Shown here: piece after piece, positions 1-7,101 of the stretch
Numbering within the stretch: the first letter of the stretch is position 1
Layout: every line of letters begins with the position of its first letter
Source: JBMYTN01 sp049604415
Lineage (GTDB): Bacteria; Pseudomonadota; Alphaproteobacteria; Rhodospirillales; Rhodospirillaceae
NCBI GenBank assembly: GCA_049604415.1
Contig: JBMYTN010000053.1
Coordinates: forward strand, 1 to 27,306
DNA: 27,306 nucleotides
Reading direction: 5' to 3'
Notes under the pieces: generated by a model
Told to the model about the DNA's origin: nothing
Seen by the model: the letters and a program-made list of their open reading frames with translations, nothing else
Databases searched by the model: none
Position numbers and translations under genes: made by a program

Positions 1-58
1 GGGGGAAGGTGTGGCGTAAACTGTCAGGTTATTACCGTCACATCACAGGCACCCTTAG

Positions 59-68
59 CCAATATTGG
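59..68. other. Short perfect palindrome in the left flank
   Basis: CCAATATTGG is a 10-bp perfect palindrome. It lies downstream of the acs terminator, in the first 83 bases of the window, where I see no gene. It may be an operator for a gene outside the window or may be chance. Confidence 0.2.
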
Positions 69-83
69 TGAGGCATTAAGAAC

Positions 84-109
84 AAGGCCGGTCCCGTAGG
101 ACCGGCCTT
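84..109 (-). terminator. Intrinsic terminator of acs
   Basis: An 11-bp perfect stem (84-94 with 99-109) closes on a four-base loop. It begins 25 bp past the acs stop codon. Read on the minus strand it is followed by a modest T-containing tract (GTTCTT), so it fits a rho-independent terminator. It could also stop transcription entering from the left. Confidence 0.75.
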
Positions 110-133
110 CTTCGTCAGAGGATGTGAGCCCTC

Positions 134-2068
134 TTATTTCGGGCGATTGGCGATCAGATCGTCAACCACGGACGGATCGGCCAGGGTGGAGGTGTCACCC
201 AAGGCACCGAACTCGTTCTCGGCGATCTTGCGCAGGATCCGACGCATGATCTTCCCGGAACGGGTTTTCGGCAGACCCGGAGCCCACTGGATCACGTCCG
301 GCGCAGCAATCGGACCGATTTCCGCGCGGACCCACTTGACCAGCTCTTTGCGCAGCTCTTCGGATTCCACTTCGCCCGCCTTCAAGGTGACATAGACATA
401 AATGCCCTGGCCCTTGATGTCGTGCGGGAAGCCAACCACAGCGGCTTCGGACACTTTCGGGTGGGCCACAAGAGCGGATTCCACTTCCGCCGTGCCCATC
501 CGGTGACCGGAGACGTTGATCACGTCATCGACCCGACCGGTGATCCAGTAATAGCCATCTTCATCCCGGCGGCAGCCGTCGCCGGAGAAGTAGTAGCCCT
601 TGTAAGCCGAGAAGTAGGTCTGCACGAACCGCTCATGGTCGCCATAAACGGTGCGCATCATGCCCGGCCAAGCATCGGCGATGCAGAGATTGCCTTCGGT
701 GGCCCCTTCCAGCTCGGTGCCAGCGGCGTCGACCAGAACCGGCTGAACGCCGAAGAACGGACGGGTCGCAGAGCCCGGCTTCAGATCGGTCGCACCCGGC
801 AGCGGGGTGATCAAAATGCCGCCGGTTTCGGTCTGCCACCAAGTATCAACAATCGGGCAGTTGGACTTGCCAACAACCTCGTAATACCACTTCCAGGCTT
901 CCGGGTTGATCGGCTCACCCACCGAGCCCAGGATGCGCAAAGAAGACAGGTCATGCTTGTTCACCGGCTCTTCGCCTTCGCGCATCAGGGAGCGGATGGC
1001 GGTCGGCGCGGTGTAGAAGATGTTGACCTTGTGCTTTTCGCAGACTTCCCAGAAGCGGTCGACACCCGGATAGTTCGGGATGCCTTCAAACATCAGGGAA
1101 ACGGCACCATTGGCCAGCGGGCCATAGACGATGTAGCTGTGGCCGGTGACCCAGCCCACATCGGCGGTGCACCAGTAAATGTCGCCGTCCTGATAGTCGA
1201 AGACATATTTGTGGGTCATGGCGGCATACAGCAGATAGCCGCCGGTGCAGTGCTGCACGCCCTTCGGCTTGCCGGTGGACCCGGAGGTGTAGAGGATGAA
1301 CAGCGGATCTTCGGCGTTCATCTCTTCCGGCGGGCAGTCGGTGGAGGCTTCGGCGCAGACGTCTTCGTACCAGTAATCACGGCCTTCGACCCAATCCACG
1401 TCACCGCCAGTGCGCTTGACGACAAACTGCGCCTTGATGGACGGGCAGTCCGCCAGGGCAATGTCGGCATTCTTTTTCAGCGGCACCTTACGACCACCGC
1501 GCAGACCTTCATCAGAGGTCACGATGGCGACGCATTCACTGTCTTGGATCCGGTTGGCCAGGCTGTCCGGAGAGAAACCGCCAAACACGATCGAGTGCAC
1601 CGCACCGATCCGGGCGCAGGCCAGCATGGCCACGGCGGCTTCGGGGATCATCGGCAGGTACAAGCAGACCCGGTCGCCCTTCTTGACGCCCTTGGCCTTC
1701 ATGGCATTGGCGAAGCGGCAGACCCGCTCATGCAGATCCTTATAGGTGATGTGGGCATCGTCGGAGGGATCATCGCCTTCCCAAATGATGGCGGTTTGAT
1801 CGCCCCGGGTTTCCAGGTGACGGTCCAGGCAGTTGGCGCTGACATTCAGGGTGCCGTCATGGAACCACTTGATGTGCACATCATGGGGGTCAAAGGACAC
1901 GTCCTTGACCTGGGTATAGGGCTTAATCCAGTCCAGGGACTTGCCCATTTCGCCCCAGAAACCCTCGGAGTCCTTCACGGACCGCTCATACATTTCCAGA
2001 TACTTGGCATTGTCCACATGGGCGCTGGACGCCACAGCAGCCGGAACCGGAAAAACTTGCTCAGACAT
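134..2068 (-). CDS. acs: Acetyl-CoA synthetase (AMP-forming)
   Basis: This enzyme activates acetate to acetyl-AMP and then to acetyl-CoA in the cytoplasm, for growth on acetate and for scavenging overflow acetate. The 644-residue length is normal for Acs. Visible motifs are the ATP/AMP-binding loop YTSGSTGKPKG near residues 262-272, the WWQTETGG stretch typical of acetyl-CoA synthetases, and the C-terminal PKTRSGK, whose Lys606 is the lysine acetylated in known Acs proteins. The ATG at 2068 is preceded by GGGGAGAA at 2075-2082 with 6-nt spacing; a GTG two codons upstream would have no ribosome site. It appears monocistronic, separated from the upstream Rieske gene by about 190 bp and followed by a strong hairpin. 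The lysine motif predicts post-translational control by acetylation, and a sirtuin is encoded at 18751. Identity is very secure. Confidence 0.98.
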   Translation of the reverse strand: MSEQVFPVPAAVASSAHVDNAKYLEMYERSVKDSEGFWGEMGKSLDWIKPYTQVKDVSFDPHDVHIKWFHDGTLNVSANCLDRHLETRGDQTAIIWEGDDPSDDAHITYKDLHERVCRFANAMKAKGVKKGDRVCLYLPMIPEAAVAMLACARIGAVHSIVFGGFSPDSLANRIQDSECVAIVTSDEGLRGGRKVPLKKNADIALADCPSIKAQFVVKRTGGDVDWVEGRDYWYEDVCAEASTDCPPEEMNAEDPLFILYTSGSTGKPKGVQHCTGGYLLYAAMTHKYVFDYQDGDIYWCTADVGWVTGHSYIVYGPLANGAVSLMFEGIPNYPGVDRFWEVCEKHKVNIFYTAPTAIRSLMREGEEPVNKHDLSSLRILGSVGEPINPEAWKWYYEVVGKSNCPIVDTWWQTETGGILITPLPGATDLKPGSATRPFFGVQPVLVDAAGTELEGATEGNLCIADAWPGMMRTVYGDHERFVQTYFSAYKGYYFSGDGCRRDEDGYYWITGRVDDVINVSGHRMGTAEVESALVAHPKVSEAAVVGFPHDIKGQGIYVYVTLKAGEVESEELRKELVKWVRAEIGPIAAPDVIQWAPGLPKTRSGKIMRRILRKIAENEFGALGDTSTLADPSVVDDLIANRPK

Positions 2069-2218
2069 AAACACTTCTCCCCTTCAGATTGGGTCCGCTC
2101 CGGGTGTCTCCCCGGCAGCAGTCCTTGATCACAGCCACCCTGCAGGCGGCCAGAACATGTTTGGGTGCACCGCGCTCTAGAGCCCTCTCAGCCAAACCGG
2201 AGACCGATTCAACGGGTC

Positions 2219-2243
2219 AAAAAGGCTCTCGCACGCTGCGCGA
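2219..2243 (-). terminator. Probable terminator after the Rieske gene
   Basis: On the minus strand a 7-bp stem with one mismatch (TCGCGCA with TGCGAGA) closes on a three-base loop. It is followed by GCC and five T. It lies 13 bp beyond the stop codon of the Rieske gene. The stem is short, so efficiency is uncertain. Confidence 0.4.
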
Positions 2244-2256
2244 CCATCCCCCCTAC

Positions 2257-2688
2257 TCAACCAAAAAACTGTTTTGCGCTCACCTCCACGCCATCAGAGA
2301 CGACAGGATACGGATCCAACGACCGGCCCAGACAGGGCCCCTCGATACACAGACCATCGCGGATCTGGAACAGGGCCCCATGGGTGGCGCATTGGATAAA
2401 GCTCCGGTCCAAATCGAGAAAATCATTGGGTTTGAAGTCCAACGGGATCCGATTATGCGGACAGGAATTGATATAGCCATGGACCGCAGGGCCCTGGCGG
2501 ACGACAAAGACCTTCAAGTCGAAGCCATCTTCATCGGCAATAACAAAGCCCTTGGCCCCGGGATCAGCGATCTCGGACAGACGGCACAGCACCGGGTTGT
2601 CCGCGCTGGGCTCCAATCGGGTCGGCTTGTTCGGATTGGCTTTGGCGGCAGCGGCGGCGATTTCGGGCGGCAGATCGGAGAAAGTCAT
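2257..2688 (-). CDS. Small Rieske [2Fe-2S] protein
   Basis: This is a 143-residue single-domain Rieske protein. The cluster ligands are visible as C76-P-H78 and C100-A-T-H103 in the order Cys-x-His ... Cys-x2-His. There is no membrane helix or catalytic oxygenase domain, so it resembles stand-alone Rieske ferredoxin-like proteins that pass electrons to a partner. Its oxygenase or reductase partner is not visible here. The ATG at 2688 overlaps the EVE gene stop as ATGA, which implies translational coupling, and GGAAG lies just upstream. The N-terminal 30 residues are Ala/Pro-rich and not recognised. It is the last gene of the YciI-EVE-Rieske run. The domain call is strong, but the substrate and partner are unknown. 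Confidence 0.88.
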   Translation of the reverse strand: MTFSDLPPEIAAAAAKANPNKPTRLEPSADNPVLCRLSEIADPGAKGFVIADEDGFDLKVFVVRQGPAVHGYINSCPHNRIPLDFKPNDFLDLDRSFIQCATHGALFQIRDGLCIEGPCLGRSLDPYPVVSDGVEVSAKQFFG

Positions 2689-3101
2689 GCGCTTCCAAGC
2701 CCCCCCATTTCGCAAATCAGATCCCAAGACGCTGGGTCAATGGGCATCACCGACAGACGAGATTGTTTGATCAGCGGCAGCTCGGCCAGACGCGGCTCGG
2801 CTTTGATATCGGCCAGGGAGACCGGGTTGGGCACCGCCTCGACCGCCTTAAAATCAACCATGCCAAAGCGCCCGCTGGCATCACTGGGATCGGGGTAATA
2901 GGTCTTAACCACCTCGACGATGCCGACAACCCGCTTCTCCTTCACCGAGTGATAGAAGAACGCCTTATCGCCAATCACCATCGCTTTCATATTGTTGCTG
3001 GCCTGGTGGTTGCGCACGCCGTCCCACGGCTCCACGCCAACCCGCACCTGATCCTCCCAGGACCAGGTGTTTGGTTCCGATTTGACCAGCCAGAACGCCA
3101 T
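2685..3101 (-). CDS. EVE domain-containing protein
   Basis: This 138-residue protein starts MAFWLVKSEP, the hallmark N-terminus of the EVE family (thymocyte nuclear protein 1 / Thy28 type). It continues with WDGVRN and GDKAFFYHS, which line the nucleobase pocket in this PUA-like fold. EVE domains are known or proposed to recognise modified bases in DNA or RNA. The ATG at 3101 gives the conserved family start; a GTG at 3122 would add seven residues and also lies free of the upstream gene. Neither start has a well-spaced ribosome site: AGGG is 2 nt before GTG and GGGTAGG abuts ATG. It follows the YciI-like gene closely and overlaps the Rieske gene by 4 bp. Proximity to tsaD suggests, but does not show, a role in RNA modification biology. 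Confidence 0.93.
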   Translation of the reverse strand: MAFWLVKSEPNTWSWEDQVRVGVEPWDGVRNHQASNNMKAMVIGDKAFFYHSVKEKRVVGIVEVVKTYYPDPSDASGRFGMVDFKAVEAVPNPVSLADIKAEPRLAELPLIKQSRLSVMPIDPASWDLICEMGGLGSA

Positions 3102-3132
3102 CCTACCCGATGCCTCCGTCACTGCCCTGGGG

Positions 3133-3447
3133 TCAAGCCACCGCCGAACCGGCAGCGGCGTCCGCAGCCCGGCCCATCACGGCCTTGAAGGGTCGGATGA
3201 TCACGGATTCAAACAGGCCCGCTTTGGCATAAGGGTCGCCGGAGCAGAATGCTTCCACGGCGGCACGGTCCGGGGCCTCGATCAGGATAAAGCTGCCCAC
3301 CATCCCGGTGCCATCATCGGTGGTCATCGGGCCAATCAACACCAGCATGTCGGCATTGGCTTTGGCATAGGCCAAATGATCCGGGCGGTTGGCCTGCCGA
3401 ATATGGGCATGGCCCGGCTTGTCCAGACAATGGACCGCAAACAACAT
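3133..3447 (-). CDS. YciI family protein
   Basis: This 104-residue protein belongs to the YciI-like ferredoxin-fold family. It shows the typical opening MLFAVHCLDKPG, a central His-containing segment RPDHLAYAKA, the core stretch GPMTTDDGTGMVGSFIL, and the DPYAKAGLFESVIIRPFKAV ending. Family members are small dimeric proteins, some with suspected dehalogenase or hydrolase-like activity, but a reaction cannot be assigned here. The ATG at 3447 has a strong GGGGGAG at 3457-3463 with 9-nt spacing. It is the first gene of the YciI-EVE-Rieske run. A 320-bp gap separates it from gpsA, so it probably has its own promoter. The last 15 residues are Ala-rich and poorly constrained. Confidence 0.92.
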   Translation of the reverse strand: MLFAVHCLDKPGHAHIRQANRPDHLAYAKANADMLVLIGPMTTDDGTGMVGSFILIEAPDRAAVEAFCSGDPYAKAGLFESVIIRPFKAVMGRAADAAAGSAVA

Positions 3448-3767
3448 GATTGTGGTCTCCCCCTGCTAAAGTCCTGTTCGGGATTCTTTTTTGGGTGGCT
3501 GGATGACGGGTTCCGCTTGATGCGGATTGATCGCCATTCCCTTTTTTTAGTGCCGTCCCTTGATAGGGGCGGTTGGTGTTTCGGACAACCCCGGAAACGC
3601 TTTCCATACAGCCAAAAGCATCTCTCTGATCATCCGGGGCGGACCCTAGCACGAGCCTCCCCGATTTGCACTGCTAATCGGTGTTCTGAATCAAGGGGGC
3701 TGATACCGCGTTTCGCGAGCTTTACAAATGGAACTTTCGTCCCTTACGCGCAACCGCCCGACCCGCA
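3448..3767 (-). promoter_or_regulatory. Structured leader/promoter region of the YciI-EVE-Rieske run
   Basis: No convincing gene lies here. On the minus strand a TAGGGT element (plus 3643-3648), 17 nt after a weak GTGCAA, resembles the -10 of GC-rich alphaproteobacterial promoters. It would give a leader of nearly 200 nt. Structures visible in the gap are a CCGATT/AATCGG stem near 3660-3680, an inverted repeat GGAAA-CGC-TTTCC at 3593-3605, a 7-bp stem at 3553-3572 with one wobble pair, and runs of A/T. The promoter assignment is an inference. Confidence 0.35.
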
Positions 3768-4805
3768 TTATTCAGGGCGGAATGGCCGCGACAACAGGCC
3801 TTCAATGGCCGCATCCACCGCCAAGGACCCGGACAAAATATCCGCCACCGCTTGGGTGATCGGCATATCAGCCCCGACCTTGGCCGCCCGCTCCAACACC
3901 GCCGGGGCGGATTGAACCCCTTCAGCCACGGATTTGCGCCCGGCCAGAATCTCCGCAACCGATTGGCCCTGGCCCAATGCGACTCCAAGGGAGAAATTCC
4001 GCGATTGCATGGAGGACGCCGTAAGAGCGAGATCGCCCAAACCAGATAATCCGGCCACGGTTTCCGCCCGCCCGCCCAAACGGGCCGCCAGCCGACCGAT
4101 CTCCGCCAGGCCCCGGGTCAGCAAGGCCGCCCCGGCATTATCGCCCATGCCCCGGCCCTCGACGATGCCACACGCAATGGCCATGACATTCTTGACCGCA
4201 CCACCGACCTGGGAGCCCACCGGATCCTCGGACGGATAGGGCCGGAAACTGCGGGTGCCGACCGCCTTGGCCATGCCCAAGGCCAAAGCCGGATCCTCGG
4301 CGGCCAGGGTCACTGCCGTCGGCTGACCCCGGGCGACCTCAGCGGCAAAGGTCGGGCCGGTCAAAACCCCCCAGGGCCGCCCCGGCAGCACCTCAGCCAA
4401 AACCTCATGCATCAAGGCACCCGTGCCCCGCTCCAAGCCCTTGGCACAAAGCACGGCAGGCAAGGTTGCGGGCCAATGTGGCGAGGCTTGGCCGACCACA
4501 GCGCGCAAAAACTGCGCCGGACACACCACCAACACCAGATCACAGGCCAGGATCTCGGCCATATCCGCCGTGGCCCGGATCGCCGGGTCCAAAGCCAAAC
4601 CCGGCAAATAATCCGGATTGAGGCGATCGCGATTGATCGCCTCGACCACCGGGGCTTCAAAGGCCCACAGGGTCACCCGACGCCCGGCCCGGGCTGCGGT
4701 CTGGGCCAAGGCAGTACCCCAAGCGCCTGCCCCCAAAACCCCGATATGGTCAAACCCCGGCGGATCTGAGGGGTCAGGCGTGGGGTTCTGAGCGGACTCG
4801 GTCAT
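3768..4805 (-). CDS. gpsA: NAD(P)-dependent glycerol-3-phosphate dehydrogenase
   Basis: GpsA reduces dihydroxyacetone phosphate to sn-glycerol 3-phosphate, the backbone for phospholipids, in the cytoplasm. The 345 residues include the nucleotide-binding GAGAWG at 25-30, LCAKGLERGTG, GPTFAAEVARGQPTAV, the catalytic-lysine segment KNVMAIACGIVEG, and the GLSGLGDLALTASS block. The ATG at 4805 overlaps the tsaD stop as ATGA, so the two genes are translationally coupled. The N-terminus carries about 18 extra Pro/Asp-rich residues before the Rossmann fold, which is slightly longer than usual. The tsaD-gpsA pairing followed by YciI and EVE genes is, to my knowledge, a recurring order in alphaproteobacteria. 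Confidence 0.97.
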   Translation of the reverse strand: MTESAQNPTPDPSDPPGFDHIGVLGAGAWGTALAQTAARAGRRVTLWAFEAPVVEAINRDRLNPDYLPGLALDPAIRATADMAEILACDLVLVVCPAQFLRAVVGQASPHWPATLPAVLCAKGLERGTGALMHEVLAEVLPGRPWGVLTGPTFAAEVARGQPTAVTLAAEDPALALGMAKAVGTRSFRPYPSEDPVGSQVGGAVKNVMAIACGIVEGRGMGDNAGAALLTRGLAEIGRLAARLGGRAETVAGLSGLGDLALTASSMQSRNFSLGVALGQGQSVAEILAGRKSVAEGVQSAPAVLERAAKVGADMPITQAVADILSGSLAVDAAIEGLLSRPFRPE

Positions 4806-5989
4806 GCCTTCACTCCGGCAAAGGGACGTTTCGGGGCCTGGGCATCCAAGGGCCAGCGCGGGCGGGCCTTAAACGCCAAGGAATCCCCCTCGGGCGGACA
4901 AACCCCGCTGCGCAGGCGTTCCAAGCCCGCCCAGGCGATCATGGCCGCATTGTCCGTACACAAACCCAAGGGCGGCGCGGCATAGGCCAGCCCGGCCCCG
5001 GCGGCAAAGGCCTGCAACCTCTGACGGAGCATTTGGTTGGCCGCGACCCCTCCGGCAACCACCAGGGCGCCCCCTTGGGGATGACGCCCCAGAAAATCGG
5101 CGGCGGCGCGCTTCAACCGGTCGATAAGACAGGCCGCGACCGCTTCCTGAAAGGACGCACACAGATCAGCAACGTCCTGATCGACCAATTCGCCATCCGG
5201 GGCAGCGGCCCGCAGCGCCTCGGCCTCGCGGCGCACTGCGGCCTTCAGGCCGGAGAAGGAGAAATCACAGCCCGGACGCCCAACCATGGGCCGGGGCAAA
5301 GCAAAGCGCGTCGGATCTCCGGACCGGGCGGCCTGTTCCACCGCCGGACCTCCGGGATAGGGCAAACCCAACAGCTTGGCGGATTTGTCAAAGGCCTCCC
5401 CGGCGGCATCATCAATGGTGGTGCCGAGCCGCCGGAAGCTGTCGGGACCAGCAACCTCCAGGATCTGACAATGGCCGCCGGAGACCAGCAGCAACAAAAA
5501 GGGATATGACGGTTGTTCCGTTCCGGGCCTTAGCACTCCGTCAGCTGCCCCACCCTGCGCCTCGCCAAGGCCTGCTAGGCGCGCCGACAGGGCATGTCCG
5601 GCCAAGTGATTGACGGCGACAAAGGGTTTGCCGAGCGCACAGGCAAAAGCCTTGGCGAAGGTCGCCCCGACCAGCACCCCGCCGATCAGGCCCGGACCGG
5701 CGGTCGCGGCCACCGCATCCAAGGCCTCGGCGCGCAGGCCAGCCCGCTGCAAGGCCAAGGCCACCAAGCGGTCGAGATGATCGACATGGGAGCGCGCAGC
5801 GATTTCCGGCACCACACCGCCATAGATCTGGTGATCGTCGATTTGGGAGCGCAGGGCTTCGGACAGGATCCGCTTCGAGCGTGGATCCGCCGCCGCCGGT
5901 TGCGCCACAGAGGAGCCGTCATTGCGTTGATCGGTGACAATCGCCGCAGCGGTTTCATCGCAACTGGTCTCAATTCCAAGAACAAGCAT
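4802..5989 (-). CDS. tsaD: tRNA N6-threonylcarbamoyladenosine transferase TsaD
   Basis: TsaD (Kae1/Gcp family) transfers threonylcarbamoyl to A37 of ANN-decoding tRNAs, working with TsaB, TsaC and TsaE. The 395-residue protein begins with GIETSCDETAAAIV. It carries the metal-binding histidines H128 and H132 in NHLAGH, the ASKHA nucleotide-binding segments VSGGHCQ and VAGGVAANQM, and D346 in CTDNAAM. It is longer than the roughly 340 residues typical of the family. The extra length lies in an insertion of about 20 residues after the HLAGH region (near 141-161) and in Ala-rich stretches. The ATG at 5989 has only a weak ribosome site. It is divergent from hemC across about 105 bp and overlaps gpsA by 4 bp. 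Confidence 0.97.
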   Translation of the reverse strand: MLVLGIETSCDETAAAIVTDQRNDGSSVAQPAAADPRSKRILSEALRSQIDDHQIYGGVVPEIAARSHVDHLDRLVALALQRAGLRAEALDAVAATAGPGLIGGVLVGATFAKAFACALGKPFVAVNHLAGHALSARLAGLGEAQGGAADGVLRPGTEQPSYPFLLLLVSGGHCQILEVAGPDSFRRLGTTIDDAAGEAFDKSAKLLGLPYPGGPAVEQAARSGDPTRFALPRPMVGRPGCDFSFSGLKAAVRREAEALRAAAPDGELVDQDVADLCASFQEAVAACLIDRLKRAAADFLGRHPQGGALVVAGGVAANQMLRQRLQAFAAGAGLAYAAPPLGLCTDNAAMIAWAGLERLRSGVCPPEGDSLAFKARPRWPLDAQAPKRPFAGVKA

Positions 5990-6094
5990 GGCAGGGCGGT
6001 CTATAAGTCCTTAGGTGAATTTACCCGCGATGCGAAGGCTGGCACGGAGAAGTGCCTTTCCTTACACGCCCATAGCCTCTACAACAGCTTAGCC

Positions 6095-7096
6095 ATGACC
6101 GCCACACCCATGATCCGTATTGGTACCCGGGGAAGCCCCCTCGCCCTCGCCCAGGCCGAGATGGTGCGCGCCCTGTTGCAAGCCGCCCATCCCGATTTGC
6201 GCCAAGATGAGGCGATTGTCCTGGAGGTGATCACCACCTCCGGCGACCGGTTCCTCGACCGCCCCTTGGCGGATATTGGCGGCAAGGGCCTGTTTACCAA
6301 AGAGATTGATGAGGCCCTGCTAGACGGGCGGATCGATCTGGCGGTCCATTCTATGAAGGATGTGCCGACCTGGCTGCCCGAGGGCATTGTGCTGCCCTGT
6401 ATGCTGGAGCGCGAGGATGTGCGCGACGCACTGATCGGCCCGGGCATCACCGGCTTGAAGGATCTGGCCGAAGGCGCGGTGGTCGGCACCGCCTCCCTGC
6501 GCCGGGGCGCGCAGATCCTCGCCCGCCGCCCGGATGTCACCGTGGTCCCGTTCCGGGGCAATGTGCAAAGCCGCCTGCGCAAACTGGCCGCCAAAGAAGT
6601 CGATGTCACCTTGCTGGCCATGGCAGGCCTGCGCCGCCTGAATATGGCCGACCAGGCCACCGGGATCCTGGAGCCGACCGAAATGTTGCCCGCCGTGGCC
6701 CAAGGCGCGGTCGGCATCACCTGCCGCACCGAGGATAGCGACATCCTGGCGCGGCTCGCCCCCTTGGACCACGCGGAGACCACGCTCTGTGTCCAGGCCG
6801 AGCGCGCCATGCTCGCCACTTTGGATGGCTCCTGCCGGACCCCCATTGGCGGATTGGCCAGCCTGTCGGAAGATGGCCAAACCCTGAGCCTGGAGGGCCT
6901 GGTGATCAAGCCCGATGGCAGCGCGACACACCGCACCAGCCAAACCGGACCGGCGGCGGATCCCATCGCCTTAGGGCAAGCGGTGGGACAGGCCTTATTA
7001 GAGCGGATGGGACCGGATTTCCTGAGCCTGCCGCAAAAATCGGCTGCCTCCGCTGCCCCGTCCGGGACCCCCATCGCCACTGACCCGGAAGCCTGA
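6095..7096 (+). CDS. hemC: Hydroxymethylbilane synthase (porphobilinogen deaminase)
   Basis: HemC joins four porphobilinogen molecules into hydroxymethylbilane, the third step from 5-aminolevulinate to heme. The 333-residue protein shows IGTRGSPLALAQAEM at the N-terminus, GGKGLFTKEID, HSMKDVPT, GTASLRRGAQI and RGNVQSRLRKL. It has the dipyrromethane-cofactor cysteine C247 in DGSCRTPIGG. I chose the ATG at 6095. The reading frame stays open far upstream, but that part is antisense to tsaD. An ATG at 6110 is an alternative that begins directly at MIRIGTRG. Neither start has a strong Shine-Dalgarno sequence. It is the first gene of the hemC-hemD/Mic60-hemY run, 5 bp before the next start. Confidence 0.97.
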   Translation: MTATPMIRIGTRGSPLALAQAEMVRALLQAAHPDLRQDEAIVLEVITTSGDRFLDRPLADIGGKGLFTKEIDEALLDGRIDLAVHSMKDVPTWLPEGIVLPCMLEREDVRDALIGPGITGLKDLAEGAVVGTASLRRGAQILARRPDVTVVPFRGNVQSRLRKLAAKEVDVTLLAMAGLRRLNMADQATGILEPTEMLPAVAQGAVGITCRTEDSDILARLAPLDHAETTLCVQAERAMLATLDGSCRTPIGGLASLSEDGQTLSLEGLVIKPDGSATHRTSQTGPAADPIALGQAVGQALLERMGPDFLSLPQKSAASAAPSGTPIATDPEA

Positions 7097-7101
7097 GGCC
7101 G

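Noticed and set aside
422..2128. Long plus-strand open frame opposite acs
   Set aside because: It is antisense to a full-length, highly conserved acs gene. Its translation shows no family features and is rich in Gly, His and Gln, as expected for a GC-rich shadow frame.
3593..3605. LacI-type operator GGAAA-CGC-TTTCC
   Set aside because: The odd length lacks the usual central CG symmetry and no LacI regulator is in the window. Kept only as an inverted repeat.
3655..3700. tRNA-like or tRNA-fragment element with a CTGCTAA loop
   Set aside because: Only a 6-bp stem with a nine-base loop is present. No acceptor, D or T arm can be formed, so it is just a hairpin.
5594..6094. Long upstream extension of the hemC frame
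   Set aside because: It runs antisense through tsaD and adds 167 residues with no homology to HemC. The conserved N-terminus begins just after the ATG at 6095.
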